DNA of 64,000 nucleotides from Saccharothrix sp. (lineage in GTDB: Bacteria; Actinomycetota; Actinomycetes; Mycobacteriales; Pseudonocardiaceae). Of the stretch, positions 30,034 to 40,403 are shown in pieces; within the stretch, counting starts at the first letter, position 1; each line of letters opens with the position of its first letter. The position numbers and the translations under genes are program-made. The notes under the pieces were generated by a model that searched no databases, was not told where the DNA came from, and was given only the letters and a program-made list of their open reading frames with translations. The stretch is taken from NCBI RefSeq assembly GCF_031180885.1, contig NZ_JAPSLK010000015.1, forward strand, positions 1-64,000, read 5' to 3'.

Positions 30034-31845
30034 GTGGCACCCCCGGCCGGGCAAATCCGCCCCGCGAAGTACCTGGGCGCGTTTGTCCTCATCGTGGTCG
30101 CGCTGTACTCCTTGGTGTTCTTCACCGGGGACGGCAAAGCGACCCCCAAGCTCGGCATCGATCTCCAGGGCGGCACGCGGGTCACGCTGACCGCGCGCGC
30201 CCCTGACGGCCAAACGCCGACCGACCAGGCCCTCAACCAGGCCAGGGAGTTGATCGAGACCCGGGTGAACGGTCTCGGTGTCTCCGGCGCGGAGGTCGTC
30301 CGCGACGGCACCAACCTGGTGATCACGGTGCCCGGCACGGACAGCGAGGGCGCCAAGCGCCTGGGCCAGACCGCGAAGCTGAACTTCCGCAAGGTCATCG
30401 GCTCGCCGCAGCCCAACGCGCCGGAGCCCGCGCCCACGACCGCCCCGACCACGTCCGGTTCGGCCGCGCCCACCACGACGACGGCCCCGCCGGCGGGTTC
30501 GGAGACGGCGTCCGCGCCGACCACCACCGCCCAGGGCCGCCCGGCCCCGGCGCTGGAGCAGCAGCCGACCGACACGGCCACGCCGCCCGCGACGACCACC
30601 CCGTCGGCGCCGACCGAGCCGCAGGTGGACTGCCGGAAGGTGTTCAACGGCGAGTACTCGGCCAAGACCGAGGACGCCATCAAGGAGTCCCGGACCTGCC
30701 GCCAGGACCCCGCGCTGACCACGCTGGACGCGCAGACGGTGTCCCAGGCGCTCGCGGCCTTCACCTGCCCGAAGAAGGACCCGCTGCTGGGCAACGACGA
30801 CCCGGCGCTGCCGCTGCTGACCTGCGACCAGAAGAACGAGTTCAAGTACGTGCTCGCGCCGGTGTTCCCGGCCAAGGACGCGCAGGTCAAGGACGACGAC
30901 TTCAGCCTGTACTCGCGGCTGACCGGTGAGGACGTCGCCAACGCGATCTCCGGCACCGACCCGCAGGGCGCGGGCTTCGTCGTGGACCTCACCTTCAAGG
31001 GCGAGGGCGGCGAGAAGTGGGGCAAGTTCACCTCGGCGAACGTGTCCCAGCAGGTCGCGGTGGTCCTGGACACCCAGGTCGTGTCCGCGCCGAACATCAA
31101 CGAGCCCATCCTGGGCGGCAACACCCAGATCTCCGGCCAGTTCTCGCAGAAGGACGCCGAGGGCCTGGCCAACGTGCTGAAGTACGGCTCGCTGCCGCTG
31201 TCCTTCGAGGCCTCCGAGGCCGAGACGGTGTCCGCGACGCTGGGCCTGGCCTCGCTGAAGGCCGGTCTGATCGCGGGCGGCATCGGCCTGGCGCTGGTGT
31301 TCGTGTACTGCCTGTTCTACTACCGGCTGCTGGGCGTGCTGACGATCCTGTCGCTGGCGCTGTCCGGCGTGGTGGTCTACGCGGTGCTGGTGCTGCTGGG
31401 CCGCTGGATCGGGTTCACCCTGGACCTGGCCGGCATCGCCGGTTTCATCGTGGCGATCGGTATCACCGCGGACTCGTTCGTGGTGTTCTTCGAACGCTTG
31501 AAGGACGAGATGCGCGAGGGCCGGTCGTTCCGGTCGGCGACCCCGCGCGCCTGGGTCCGGTCCCGTCGTACGATCCTGTCGGCGGACGCGGTCAGCTTCC
31601 TCGCCTCGGCCATCCTGTACGTGATCGCCGTGGGCCAGGTGAAGGGCTTCGCGTTCACCCTCGGCATGTCGACCGTGCTCGACCTGGTCGTGGTCTTCCT
31701 GGTCACGCACCCGCTGGTCGCGATGGTCTCCAAGTCGAAGTCCCTGTCCAACCCGAAGCTGTCCGGCCTGGGCGGTGCGGCTGCGGCCGGCGCCGGTTCG
31801 CGGACCGCCGTTCCGGCGGGCAAGACCGCCGCGAAGGAGGTCTGA
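30034..31845 (+). CDS. secD: Protein translocase subunit SecD
   Basis: A 603-residue membrane protein of the RND-like SecDF complex that uses proton flow to pull exported proteins outward. It has an N-terminal helix, then LGIDLQGGT (40-48), and six helices in the C-terminal third with IAGFIVAIGITADSFVVFFE. The first periplasmic domain holds an Ala/Pro/Thr-rich, low-complexity insert at about 125-205. The GTG start at 30034 follows CAGGAGACGG. secF follows after five bases. Confidence 0.95.
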   Translation: MAPPAGQIRPAKYLGAFVLIVVALYSLVFFTGDGKATPKLGIDLQGGTRVTLTARAPDGQTPTDQALNQARELIETRVNGLGVSGAEVVRDGTNLVITVPGTDSEGAKRLGQTAKLNFRKVIGSPQPNAPEPAPTTAPTTSGSAAPTTTTAPPAGSETASAPTTTAQGRPAPALEQQPTDTATPPATTTPSAPTEPQVDCRKVFNGEYSAKTEDAIKESRTCRQDPALTTLDAQTVSQALAAFTCPKKDPLLGNDDPALPLLTCDQKNEFKYVLAPVFPAKDAQVKDDDFSLYSRLTGEDVANAISGTDPQGAGFVVDLTFKGEGGEKWGKFTSANVSQQVAVVLDTQVVSAPNINEPILGGNTQISGQFSQKDAEGLANVLKYGSLPLSFEASEAETVSATLGLASLKAGLIAGGIGLALVFVYCLFYYRLLGVLTILSLALSGVVVYAVLVLLGRWIGFTLDLAGIAGFIVAIGITADSFVVFFERLKDEMREGRSFRSATPRAWVRSRRTILSADAVSFLASAILYVIAVGQVKGFAFTLGMSTVLDLVVVFLVTHPLVAMVSKSKSLSNPKLSGLGGAAAAGAGSRTAVPAGKTAAKEV

Positions 31846-31850
31846 GCCCC

Positions 31851-33023
31851 ATGTCCAAGGGGAACGTCTTCCAGCGCCTGTACGTCGGCAACGGTGCCTT
31901 CGACATCGTCGGCAAGCGCCGGCGCTGGTACGTGCTGTTCGGCGTGATCCTGCTGGTGTGCCTGGCGTCGATCATCTTCCGCGGCTTCAACCTCGGCATC
32001 GACTTCACCGGCGGCACCCGGATCCAGATGCCGGCGCAGAGCGCGTCCGGCGCGATCAGCGTCGAGGCGGCCAAGGAGAGCTTCGCCAAGGCCGTCGGCA
32101 AGGACCCGGCCGCGGTGCAGACCGTCGGCACCGGCGACGCCACGACCATCCAGATCCGGTCCGAGACGCTGGACGCGGCCACGGTCGCCACGCTGAAGGA
32201 GGGCCTGAACAACGACCTCAAGCCCAACGGCGGGGTCCAGGCCATCAGCGACAGCGCGGTGTCGGCGTCGTGGGGCGGTGAGATCACCACCAAGGCGCTG
32301 ATCGCGCTCGGCGTGTTCTTCCTCGCCGTGGCGATCTTCCTGGCGCTGTACTTCGAGTGGCAGATGGCCGTGGCCGCGCTGGTCGCGGTGGTGCACGACG
32401 TGCTGATCACGGCCGGCGTGTACTCGCTGGTCGGCTTCGAGGTCTCGCCCGCGACGGTGATCGGTCTGCTCACCATCCTCGGCTTCTCGCTGTACGACAC
32501 GGTGGTCGTGTTCGACAAGGTCAAGGAGAACACCCGCGGCCTGCTCGGCCTGACCCGCCGGACCTACGGCGAGGCGGCCAACCTGGCGGTCAACCAGACC
32601 CTGATGCGGTCGATCAACACCTCGCTCATCGCGCTGCTGCCCGTGCTGGGCCTGCTCGCGATCGGCGTGGGCCTGCTCGGCGTCGGCACGCTCAAGGACC
32701 TGGCGCTGGTGCAGTTGACCGGTATGGCGATCGGCGCGCTGTCGTCGATCTTCATCGCCACCCCGGTCGCGGTCGACCTGAAGATGCGCGACCCGAAGTA
32801 CCAGGCCCAGGCGGCCCGGGTGCGGGCGCGCCGGGACAACCTGGCCCGCAAGGCGTCGGGCGAGGTGCTGACCGGCGGCGACGTGGTCGAGTCGACCGAC
32901 GACGAGGCCCTGAAGGCGGAACTGCGGCACGAGAAGGCCCTGGCCGCCGCGGCCGGCACCCCGTCCCGCACCGCGAAGGCGGGCGACGCCCGCCGCCGCC
33001 CGACCGGCAAGAAGCACCGTTGA
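31851..33023 (+). CDS. secF: Protein translocase subunit SecF
   Basis: A 390-residue partner of SecD. It shows the family segment LGIDFTGGTRIQ (48-59), a periplasmic domain, then helices containing VIGLLTILGFSLYDTVVVFD and the NQTLMRSINTSL loop. A basic, Ala/Arg-rich cytoplasmic tail of about 75 residues follows the last helix. It starts five bases after secD. Its last four bases overlap the TTG start of apt. Confidence 0.95.
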   Translation: MSKGNVFQRLYVGNGAFDIVGKRRRWYVLFGVILLVCLASIIFRGFNLGIDFTGGTRIQMPAQSASGAISVEAAKESFAKAVGKDPAAVQTVGTGDATTIQIRSETLDAATVATLKEGLNNDLKPNGGVQAISDSAVSASWGGEITTKALIALGVFFLAVAIFLALYFEWQMAVAALVAVVHDVLITAGVYSLVGFEVSPATVIGLLTILGFSLYDTVVVFDKVKENTRGLLGLTRRTYGEAANLAVNQTLMRSINTSLIALLPVLGLLAIGVGLLGVGTLKDLALVQLTGMAIGALSSIFIATPVAVDLKMRDPKYQAQAARVRARRDNLARKASGEVLTGGDVVESTDDEALKAELRHEKALAAAAGTPSRTAKAGDARRRPTGKKHR

Positions 33024-33538
33024 AGCTGGACAAGGCCCTAGGGCTGCTGCGTGAGGTCCCGGACTTCCCCCAACCGGGGGTCGTCTTCCGGGACCTCACG
33101 CCCGTCCTGGCCGACCCCGACGCGCTGCGGGCGGTGGTCGACGCGCTGCAGGACAAGATCCACCCTGACACCCAGGTGGTCGCGGCCATCGAGTCGCGCG
33201 GGTTCCTGCTGGGCGCGGCCCTGGGCTACGGCTGGCGGTACGGGGTGGTGCCGCTGCGCAAGCCCGGCAAACTGCCGGCGGTGGCGCACCGGATCTCCTA
33301 CGACCTGGAGTACGGGACGGCGACCCTGGAACTCCCGGCCGAGTCGATCACGCCTGGTCAGCAGGTCGTCGTGGTCGATGACGTGCTGGCCACGGGTGGC
33401 ACGGCGGCGGCTGCCTGCGCGTTGGTGGAGCGGGCGGGCGGTGTGGTGACGGGTGTGTCGGTGGTCTTGGAGATCCCCGGCTTGGGTGGCCGGGACCGGT
33501 TGGCCGGTCGTTCGGTCAATGCCCTGCTGGCGGTCTGA
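33020..33538 (+). CDS. apt: Adenine phosphoribosyltransferase
   Basis: A 172-residue type I phosphoribosyltransferase that converts adenine and PRPP to AMP. The N-terminal region reads EVPDFPQPGVVFRDLTPVLA. The PRPP-binding loop is VVVDDVLATGGT (117-128), and ESRGFLLGAAL (59-69) contacts the pyrophosphate. The start is TTG at 33020, overlapping the secF stop, because no ATG or GTG occurs before the conserved residues. The order secDF-apt-rel is standard in actinobacteria. Confidence 0.94.
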   Translation: MKLDKALGLLREVPDFPQPGVVFRDLTPVLADPDALRAVVDALQDKIHPDTQVVAAIESRGFLLGAALGYGWRYGVVPLRKPGKLPAVAHRISYDLEYGTATLELPAESITPGQQVVVVDDVLATGGTAAAACALVERAGGVVTGVSVVLEIPGLGGRDRLAGRSVNALLAV

Positions 33539-33978
33539 ACCGGCTTTACCCAGCACGCGGCCCGAATTCCGTTTGCGTGCCCGCAAGAGTGCGGTGAATT
33601 CCGTCGGACTTTGTCCGGATGCTCGGACAGGTCCGCCTGAACAGGCAAAACCCCGGCGGACTGTCCGGGACAGTCCCAACCCCTTGGCGGGCCTGCGCCA
33701 CTTTGCCAAGCTGAACCGGCGTGAATCGGTCCGGGCCGGAGGGGTCCACCACGCACGACCGGGAATTCGAATTCGTCGATTCTCATGCCGGTCCACCGGT
33801 GTGGTGGCGCACCGCGGGGTTGCGCCACCACACCGGTGCCGGGTCGCCCCACCCCGCGCGACCGGTCGGGCCTAACACCGGGTGCAGCTCGTCGTGTGAA
33901 CTTCGCCGCTCATCGGCTCGCCGCCGGAGCGCGGTGGCGTGCGGAGTTATCCTCGGTTCCTAGACCCGAGGAGCGTGG
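33539..33978. other. apt-rel intergenic region with strong hairpin
   Basis: A 440-bp gene-free stretch. Its clearest element is a perfect 17-bp inverted repeat at 33795-33811 and 33821-33837 with a nine-base loop. It could terminate apt transcription or sit in the rel leader. The left part carries several tccgga/cggac-like words but no convincing open reading frame. Confidence 0.7.
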
Positions 33979-36279
33979 TTGAGCCAGGACATCGAGCCCG
34001 CCCAGACGACGCAGTCCGTGCCCGCACGGCCGCCGTCGGCCACCAGGCGCGTTCGCGCGCGCCTCGCCCGCCGCATCACCGCGCAGCGGGCCGCGCCGGT
34101 CAAGCAGGTGCTGGAGCCGCTCGCGGCCGTGCACCGGGACCTGCACCCCAAGGCGGACCTCGCCCTGCTCCAGCACGCCTACGACGTGGCCGAGGAGAAG
34201 CACCGGCCGCAGCGGCGCAAGTCCGGCGACCCCTACATCACCCACCCGCTCGCCGTGGCCACGATCCTGGCCGAGCTGGGCATGGACACGACGACCCTGG
34301 TCGCCGCGCTCCTGCACGACACGGTCGAGGACACCGACTACTCGCTGGACGCCCTGCGCGACGACTTCGGCAACGAGGTCGCCCTGCTGGTCGACGGCGT
34401 GACCAAGCTGGACAAGGTCAAGCTGGGCGCGGCGGCCGAGGCGGAGACCATCCGCAAGATGGTCATCGCGATGGCGAAGGACCCGCGCGTCCTGGTCATC
34501 AAGCTGGCCGACCGGCTGCACAACATGCGCACCATGCGGTTCCTGCCGCCGGAGAAGCAGGCCCGCAAGGCCCGCGAGACCTTGGAAGTGCTCGCCCCGC
34601 TCGCGCACCGGCTGGGCATGGCCACGGTGAAGTGGGAGCTGGAGGACCTGGCGTTCGCCATCCTCCAGCCGAAGAAGTACGACGAGATCGTGCGCCTGGT
34701 GGCCAACCGGGCGCCCTCGCGGGACACCTACCTCAGCGGCGTGATCAACGAGCTGGCCACGCAGCTGGAGTCGGCGCGGATCACGGCCAAGGTCGAGGGC
34801 CGGCCCAAGCACTACTACTCGATCCACCAGAAGATGATCGTCCGGGGCCGGGACTTCGACGACATCCACGACCTGGTGGGCGTGCGCATCCAGGTCGACG
34901 AGGTCCGCGACTGCTACGCCGCGATGGGCGTGGTGCACGCGCTGTGGCAGCCCATGCCCGGTCGGTTCAAGGACTACATCGCCCAGCCCCGGTTCGGCGT
35001 GTACCAGTCGCTGCACACCACGGTGATCGGCCCGGACGGCAAGCCGCTGGAAGTGCAGATCCGGACCTACGACATGCACCGCACCGCCGAGTACGGCATC
35101 GCGGCGCACTGGCGGTACAAGGAGACCCGGGGCACGCACAGCGGCAAGGGCGTCGAGGTCGACGAGATGGCGTGGATGCGCCAGCTGCTCGACTGGCAGC
35201 GCGAGGCGGCGGACCCGGGCGAGTTCCTGGAGTCGCTGCGCTTCGACCTGGCCGCGCGGGAGATCTTCGTCTTCACGCCCAAGGGCGACGTGGTGACCCT
35301 GCCTACCGGCTCGACCCCGGTCGACTTCGCCTACGCCGTGCACACCGAGGTCGGCCACCGCTGCATCGGCGCCCGCGTGAACGGCCGGCTCGTCGCCCTG
35401 GAGCGCAAGCTGGAGAACGGTGAGGTCGTCGAGATCTTCACCTCCAAGGCGGAGGGGGCGGGTCCTTCGCGGGACTGGCTGTCCTTCGCCGCCTCCCCGC
35501 GCGCCAAGGCCAAGATCAAGCAGTGGTTCGCGAAGGAGCGCAAGGAAGAGGCCATCGAGGTCGGCAAGGACGCCATCGCGAAGGAGGTCCGGCGGGTCGG
35601 CCTGCCGCTCCAGCGCCTGGTGTCGGCGGACTCGATGGGCGCGCTGTCCAAGGAACTGCACTACCCGGACGTGTCCGCCCTGTACGCGGCGGTCGGCGAG
35701 GGCCACACCTCGGCCCGGCACGTCGTCCAGCGGCTGGTGGCGCAGCTCGGCGGCGTCGAGCACGCCGAGGACGAGCTGGCGGAGCGCTCGACCCCGTCCA
35801 CGGTGGCCCGGCGGCGGGTGACCGGTGACGCGGGCGTGATCGTCAAGGACGCGGCCGACGTGTGGGTCAAGCTCGCCCGCTGCTGCACTCCCGTGCCGGG
35901 TGACGACATCCTGGGCTTCGTGACCCGCGGCGGCGGCGTCTCGGTGCACCGGACGGACTGCACCAACGCCGATGAACTGCTCAAGACGCCGGAGCGCCTG
36001 CTGGACGTCGAGTGGGCCCCGTCGTCCTCGTCGGTGTTCCTGGTCGCGATCCAGGTGGAGGCGCTGGACCGGCACCGGCTGCTGTCGGACGTGACGAAGG
36101 TGCTGGCCGACGAGAAGGTGAACATCCTGTCCGCGTCGGTGACGACGTCCCGGGACCGGGTGGCGGTGAGCCGCTTCTCCTTCGAGATGGGCGACCCGAA
36201 GCACTTGGGGCACGTGCTCAAGGCAGTGCGGAGCGTGGAGGGCGTGTACGACGTGTACCGGGTGACGTCGGCGTCCTGA
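33979..36279 (+). CDS. rel: Bifunctional (p)ppGpp synthetase/hydrolase
   Basis: A 766-residue Rel protein. The hydrolase HD motif is LLHDTVEDT (111-119). The synthetase region includes [34 protein letters not shown] and LEVQIRT. A TGS domain ([20 protein letters not shown]) and a C-terminal ACT domain follow. Both active sites look intact, so it probably makes and degrades the alarmone. The TTG start has GAGGAG five bases upstream. The stop abuts the convergent caspase stop with no gap. Confidence 0.95.
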   Translation: MSQDIEPAQTTQSVPARPPSATRRVRARLARRITAQRAAPVKQVLEPLAAVHRDLHPKADLALLQHAYDVAEEKHRPQRRKSGDPYITHPLAVATILAELGMDTTTLVAALLHDTVEDTDYSLDALRDDFGNEVALLVDGVTKLDKVKLGAAAEAETIRKMVIAMAKDPRVLVIKLADRLHNMRTMRFLPPEKQARKARETLEVLAPLAHRLGMATVKWELEDLAFAILQPKKYDEIVRLVANRAPSRDTYLSGVINELATQLESARITAKVEGRPKHYYSIHQKMIVRGRDFDDIHDLVGVRIQVDEVRDCYAAMGVVHALWQPMPGRFKDYIAQPRFGVYQSLHTTVIGPDGKPLEVQIRTYDMHRTAEYGIAAHWRYKETRGTHSGKGVEVDEMAWMRQLLDWQREAADPGEFLESLRFDLAAREIFVFTPKGDVVTLPTGSTPVDFAYAVHTEVGHRCIGARVNGRLVALERKLENGEVVEIFTSKAEGAGPSRDWLSFAASPRAKAKIKQWFAKERKEEAIEVGKDAIAKEVRRVGLPLQRLVSADSMGALSKELHYPDVSALYAAVGEGHTSARHVVQRLVAQLGGVEHAEDELAERSTPSTVARRRVTGDAGVIVKDAADVWVKLARCCTPVPGDDILGFVTRGGGVSVHRTDCTNADELLKTPERLLDVEWAPSSSSVFLVAIQVEALDRHRLLSDVTKVLADEKVNILSASVTTSRDRVAVSRFSFEMGDPKHLGHVLKAVRSVEGVYDVYRVTSAS

Positions 36280-38514
36280 TCAGGCGCGCCAGACCCGTTT
36301 GAGGACCGCCGCGGTGAGCAGGTACAGCACCGCGGCGACCATCAGCCCGAGCACGTAGGAGGGTCCCGTCCCCGCCTGCGTGGCCGGCACCACCGCCCCG
36401 GTCGCCAGCGACAGCCCGCCGGCGGCCAGCCGCCCCCGCCGCCGCTTGGTCTTCAGCGCGATGCGCCGCGCCGCCGGTGGCGGGAGGGGCTTCGAGCGGG
36501 TCCTGCGGCCCTCCCGGTCCCACACCCACACGTCCTTGCCCGCCCACCCGCCGTCGTGGGTGGTGCCGGCGAGGAACCGGCCGTCCGGGCTGAACGCCGC
36601 CGCCGCCAGGTCGGTCGGGATGCGCTGCATCACCTGCCCGAGCGCCAGGTCCCACACCTCGATGCCCTCGTCGGTGCGGTAGACCACGTCGCGCAGGTCG
36701 TCGCTGAACGCCAGCGGCTCGCTGACGTGCGGTGATCCGGAGACGCGGAAGGTGACCCGGAGGTCGACCAGCGGAGTCCAGTCCGAGGTGCGCCAGAGGA
36801 CGACGTTCGTCCGGCTCGCGGCGGCGACCAGCGTGCCTTCCTCGCTCACGGCGACCAGTTCGACACCGTCCAGGTGCTCCCCACCCAGCCGCTGCCACGT
36901 CGTGGTGTCCCACAGCGAGACCTCGTTGGTGGTGGCGGCGCTGACCGCGCGCGGGCTGCCGGCGCTGAACCGGAAGCCCTTCGTGGTCTCGTGCGGGAGG
37001 GCGTTGAGCCACTGCACCCAGCCGCCGGTCCGCTTCTCGCAGATCGCGATGCGCCGTGCCCAGGTGGCGGCGAGGTGGGTTCCGTCGTGGTTGAAGCTCA
37101 GCGACCGGATGTCCTCGGTGCCGGTGAACTTGACCATGCCGACGCGGACCCAGGACGCCGTTTCGTAGACGGTGACCCTGGCCCCGGTGGCGACGGCGAA
37201 CAGGCGGCCGTCGGGGCTGAAGGCCCGCGCCCCGAAGCTCCGCACGCGGCCGACCTGCTGCCAGGTCCGCGTGCTGCGGACGATCGACCCGGCGGCGAGC
37301 AGGGCCGAGTTCGGGTGGAAGGCGAGGGGCACATCGGCGCGGCCGACCGGGACGGCATACGCGAACGGCGGCCGGGCAACCGGCTCCCCGCCCGCCAACC
37401 AGGGCGGCAACACCTCGACGGTCCCTGTGGCATCCGGTTCGGCGGTCTCGGCGCCGGCGGTCTCGGCGCCGGCGGACTCGGGGGCGGAGGGGTCGGCGGC
37501 AGCTGTGGGTTCGGCGGTGGTTCCGTGTGCTGCGGGCTCGGAGCGTTGCTCGGTCGAGGTGGGCGCGGTGGCGGGTTTCGGCGCGAGGGCTCGGGCCGCC
37601 GCCGCGGCGAGGTCGGAGTTCGGGCCGGCGGCCAGGACTTCCAGGGCGGTCCGGGCGACCGCGTTGCCCTCGTCGGCGCGCGAGCCGAGGAGTCGCACGC
37701 CGATCAGCCGCAGGGCCGGGTCGGAGCTGCGGAGCAGGCGGCGCAGTTCGTCGGGCAGGTCGCGGGGCAGCGGGGTGCCGGCGTAGGCGATGCGGAGGTC
37801 GCCGTTGAGGACACCGCTGTGCGTGGGCGTCTGGTCGGGGTTCTCACGGCGCACGCGCTCGTACACGTACCCGTACAGGTCGCGGTCGGTGATCTCGCCA
37901 TCCGCATCCAGGTCGGCTTCGCCGGTGCGCAGGCCTTCGATGATCGCCTTGGTGAACACCGAGGGCTCGACCTCGCCCTCGACCCGGTCCTGGCCGCTCT
38001 CGTAGGCGTACTGGATGTGCGTGGACGCCGTGATGACCACGCAGCCGCGCGCCTCGTGGAACTGCTGGACGACGTCCACCGTCCCGGTCGCCCGCGGCAG
38101 CATCCCGCTCGGGAACGCGCCGCCGTAGCAGCAGTCCAGCAGCACCACGACCTGCGCGGCGAGGCTGTGGTCGATGCTCTCGCGGACGAACTGCGCCGAC
38201 ACGGCGGTCGACCGGAGCCGGTTGTTGACGGTGTCGGTGGTGGCGAAGACCAGCTTCCCGGAGCGGTCCTTCACGCCGTGCCCCGACACGTACAGCAGGA
38301 CCATGTCGTCCCGCCCGGCCTCGGCGAACACGCTGTCCACGCGTTCCCGCAGCAGTTGCGCGGACGGGTTGACCAGCACCTCGGTGTCGAACGCGCCGAT
38401 CGACTCGTCCCGCAGCACCGCGTCCAGTTCCTCGGCGTCCCGCCGCGGCGCGCGCAACGCGCTGAACGTGGAGTCGCCGTAGGTGTCGGTGGCGATCAGC
38501 AGAGCCCGGCGCAT
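36280..38514 (-). CDS. Caspase-like protease with EF-hand loop, WD40-like repeats and C-terminal helices
   Basis: A 744-residue protein. Residues 1-230 are a peptidase C14 domain with catalytic H79 in SGHG and the cysteine in LDCCYGG (C129 by alignment with DxCxxG). Within it, DLDADGEITDRD (201-212) has the full spacing of a calcium EF-hand loop. A helical stretch and an Ala/Thr/Glu-rich linker follow, then WD40-like propeller sequence (about 370-660, with FSPDGRLFAVATG and FSPDGRFLAGTTHDG). Two hydrophobic helices (about 695-740) may anchor it to the membrane. Related bacterial caspases take part in regulated proteolysis or conflict systems. Partners are unknown. Confidence 0.88.
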   Translation of the reverse strand: MRRALLIATDTYGDSTFSALRAPRRDAEELDAVLRDESIGAFDTEVLVNPSAQLLRERVDSVFAEAGRDDMVLLYVSGHGVKDRSGKLVFATTDTVNNRLRSTAVSAQFVRESIDHSLAAQVVVLLDCCYGGAFPSGMLPRATGTVDVVQQFHEARGCVVITASTHIQYAYESGQDRVEGEVEPSVFTKAIIEGLRTGEADLDADGEITDRDLYGYVYERVRRENPDQTPTHSGVLNGDLRIAYAGTPLPRDLPDELRRLLRSSDPALRLIGVRLLGSRADEGNAVARTALEVLAAGPNSDLAAAAARALAPKPATAPTSTEQRSEPAAHGTTAEPTAAADPSAPESAGAETAGAETAEPDATGTVEVLPPWLAGGEPVARPPFAYAVPVGRADVPLAFHPNSALLAAGSIVRSTRTWQQVGRVRSFGARAFSPDGRLFAVATGARVTVYETASWVRVGMVKFTGTEDIRSLSFNHDGTHLAATWARRIAICEKRTGGWVQWLNALPHETTKGFRFSAGSPRAVSAATTNEVSLWDTTTWQRLGGEHLDGVELVAVSEEGTLVAAASRTNVVLWRTSDWTPLVDLRVTFRVSGSPHVSEPLAFSDDLRDVVYRTDEGIEVWDLALGQVMQRIPTDLAAAAFSPDGRFLAGTTHDGGWAGKDVWVWDREGRRTRSKPLPPPAARRIALKTKRRRGRLAAGGLSLATGAVVPATQAGTGPSYVLGLMVAAVLYLLTAAVLKRVWRA

Positions 38515-38634
38515 GGACCGACAGACTACGGAAAGCACCGACCGCCGTGGATCACGTCAGCGAAACGTCAGGTGCCGCTGCGATCATCGCGACTGCCGGT
38601 CTCCTCACGGCCGGCGGGGAAGACGAAGGGGCCG

Positions 38635-38684
38635 GCCGCAGCACTCCTCTCCCGAGTGCGCGGCCGGCCCCTTCGGAATTCAGA
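38635..38684 (-). terminator. Hairpin terminator of the cyclophilin gene
   Basis: A very stable stem has 15-bp arms (38635-38649 and 38670-38684) plus an inner GCACTC/GAGTGC pair. It lies immediately after the minus-strand cyclophilin stop and separates it from the caspase gene. Confidence 0.85.
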
Positions 38685-38685
38685 A

Positions 38686-39549
38686 CTACTCGACCGTGAC
38701 GGTCTCGAACTTCACTTCCTTGTTCGGCTTGCCGCCGCCGGGGGACGGGTCGAAGGAGCCGTCGTGGCCTGCCCGCGCCACCTCGTCGACCAGCTTCAGG
38801 CCGGCCTCGTCGACGCTGCCGAAGACCGTGTAGTCCGGGGACAGCTGCGCGTCGCCGTAGACGATGAAGAACTGGCTGCCGTTCGTGCCCTTCTGGGTCT
38901 CCTGGTCGATGCCCGCGTTGGCCATCGCCAGGTAGCCGCGGCCGTAGGTCAGCTCCGGCCAGGTCTCGTTGTCGAACGCGTAGCCGGGGCCGCCGCGGCC
39001 GGTGCCGGTCGGGTCGCCGCACTGGAGCATCTGCAGGCCCTCGGTGCCGATGCGGTGGCAGGTGCTGCCGTTGAAGTAGCCCTGCTTGGCCAGGCTGATG
39101 AAGCTGTTCACCGCGCACGGCGCGAGCGCCTTGTCCAGGGTCAGCTTCAGGTCGCCGATGTTGGCCTTGATGGTGGCCGTCGCGGTGCCGGTGGCGGAGA
39201 CGCCCGTCGCCTCGGGGGCCTTCGTGCCCTCCTTGGACGACGGCTCCTTCGACTGCCGGTACTCGCAGGTCGCCGGGTCCGCGATCGGGGTCGGGCGCTT
39301 GGGCAGGGCCTTGACCTCGGTCGGGATCTGGATCGGCTTGGGGGTGGTGGAGCTTGCCGCCGCGTCGTCCGACGAGCTGCCGAAGTCGGCCGTGGAGAGG
39401 AAGTAGACACCGCCCGCGACGACGACGACCGCGATGACGGTCACCACCACCGAGACGATCCGGCGCCGCTTCGCGCGCTCCGCCCGGCGGGCGAGCTGTC
39501 GTTCCAGCTTCCGCTTGGCCTGCTCGCGGCGCTGCACGTTGGTCGGCAC
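38686..39549 (-). CDS. Membrane-anchored cyclophilin-type peptidyl-prolyl isomerase
   Basis: About 287 residues. A basic N-terminal cytoplasmic segment and one transmembrane helix (IVSVVVTVIAVVVVAGGVYF, about residues 32-51) precede a Ser/Thr linker and a cyclophilin domain (about 120-287). Domain marks are APCAVNSFISLAKQGYFNG, GYAFDNETW, MANAGIDQETQKGTNGSQFF and TVFGSV. I prefer GTG 39549, six bases after GGGAGG, over TTG 39555. It probably catalyses proline isomerisation of exported proteins outside the membrane. Confidence 0.9.
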   Translation of the reverse strand: MPTNVQRREQAKRKLERQLARRAERAKRRRIVSVVVTVIAVVVVAGGVYFLSTADFGSSSDDAAASSTTPKPIQIPTEVKALPKRPTPIADPATCEYRQSKEPSSKEGTKAPEATGVSATGTATATIKANIGDLKLTLDKALAPCAVNSFISLAKQGYFNGSTCHRIGTEGLQMLQCGDPTGTGRGGPGYAFDNETWPELTYGRGYLAMANAGIDQETQKGTNGSQFFIVYGDAQLSPDYTVFGSVDEAGLKLVDEVARAGHDGSFDPSPGGGKPNKEVKFETVTVE

Positions 39550-39704
39550 CTGCAACCTCCCTGTTCTCGCGTCGACCGGCGACGATCGGTGTGCAGTCTA
39601 GGGGGCTCGTATATGGCTGGTGTGTGCCGGATAGGCTGGTAGCGCGGTCCACAGCGATCCGTTGCCGTTCTGTTGCCGTCGATAGCCCGTCGAGGAGTGT
39701 CCGC

Positions 39705-40403
39705 GTGCTGGTGATCGGGTTCCCCACCGGCGCCCTCCTGGCCAACTGCTTCGTGCTGGCCGCGGAGGCCGGCGGACCGTGCGTCGTGGTCGACCCCGGC
39801 CAGGACGCCGAGGAGCGGCTCGCCCGGGCGCTGCGCGAACACCGCCTCACGCCGGTCGCCGCCCTGCTCACGCACGGCCACTTCGACCACTGCTTCTCCG
39901 TCGCCCCCGTGTGCGACGGCAACGACATCCCGGCGTGGGTGCACCCCGACGACCGGGTTCTGCTGTCCGACCCGCTCAAGGGCATCAGCGCCGAGTCGCG
40001 CGCGGCCTTCGGCGGGAAGCTGGAGATGCGCGAACCGCGCGAGGTGCGCGAGCTGTCCGACGGGGCCGAGCTGGACCTGGCGGGCCTGCGGCTGACCGTC
40101 GACCACACACCGGGCCATACCGGCGGGTCGGTGATGTTCCGCTCCGGCACCGAGGAGGGCGGACGGCTCGTGCTGTCCGGCGACACCCTCTTCGCCGGCT
40201 CCATCGGACGCACCGACCTGCCGGGCGGCGACCACCGCGCCATGCTGGCGTCACTGCGCACGAAGGTGCTGACGCTGCACGACGACACGGTGGTCCTGCC
40301 CGGCCACGGCCCGACGACCACCATCGGCCGTGAGCGCGGGAGCAACCCGTTCCTGCTGGAACTGGGCGACGACGCGCCGGCCGCACCGCACCGAGGACTG
40401 TGA
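39705..40403 (+). CDS. Metallo-beta-lactamase-fold hydrolase (glyoxalase II-like)
   Basis: A 232-residue hydrolase. The metal site THGHFDH is at 56-62. Later ligands are in [26 protein letters not shown] and [12 protein letters not shown]. The overall pattern matches the small glyoxalase II/YcbL group commonly found just upstream of hisS in actinobacteria. The GTG start at 39705 lies seven bases after GGAG. The stop overlaps the hisS GTG, so the two are co-translated. A thioester substrate is likely but not shown. Confidence 0.88.
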   Translation: MLVIGFPTGALLANCFVLAAEAGGPCVVVDPGQDAEERLARALREHRLTPVAALLTHGHFDHCFSVAPVCDGNDIPAWVHPDDRVLLSDPLKGISAESRAAFGGKLEMREPREVRELSDGAELDLAGLRLTVDHTPGHTGGSVMFRSGTEEGGRLVLSGDTLFAGSIGRTDLPGGDHRAMLASLRTKVLTLHDDTVVLPGHGPTTTIGRERGSNPFLLELGDDAPAAPHRGL

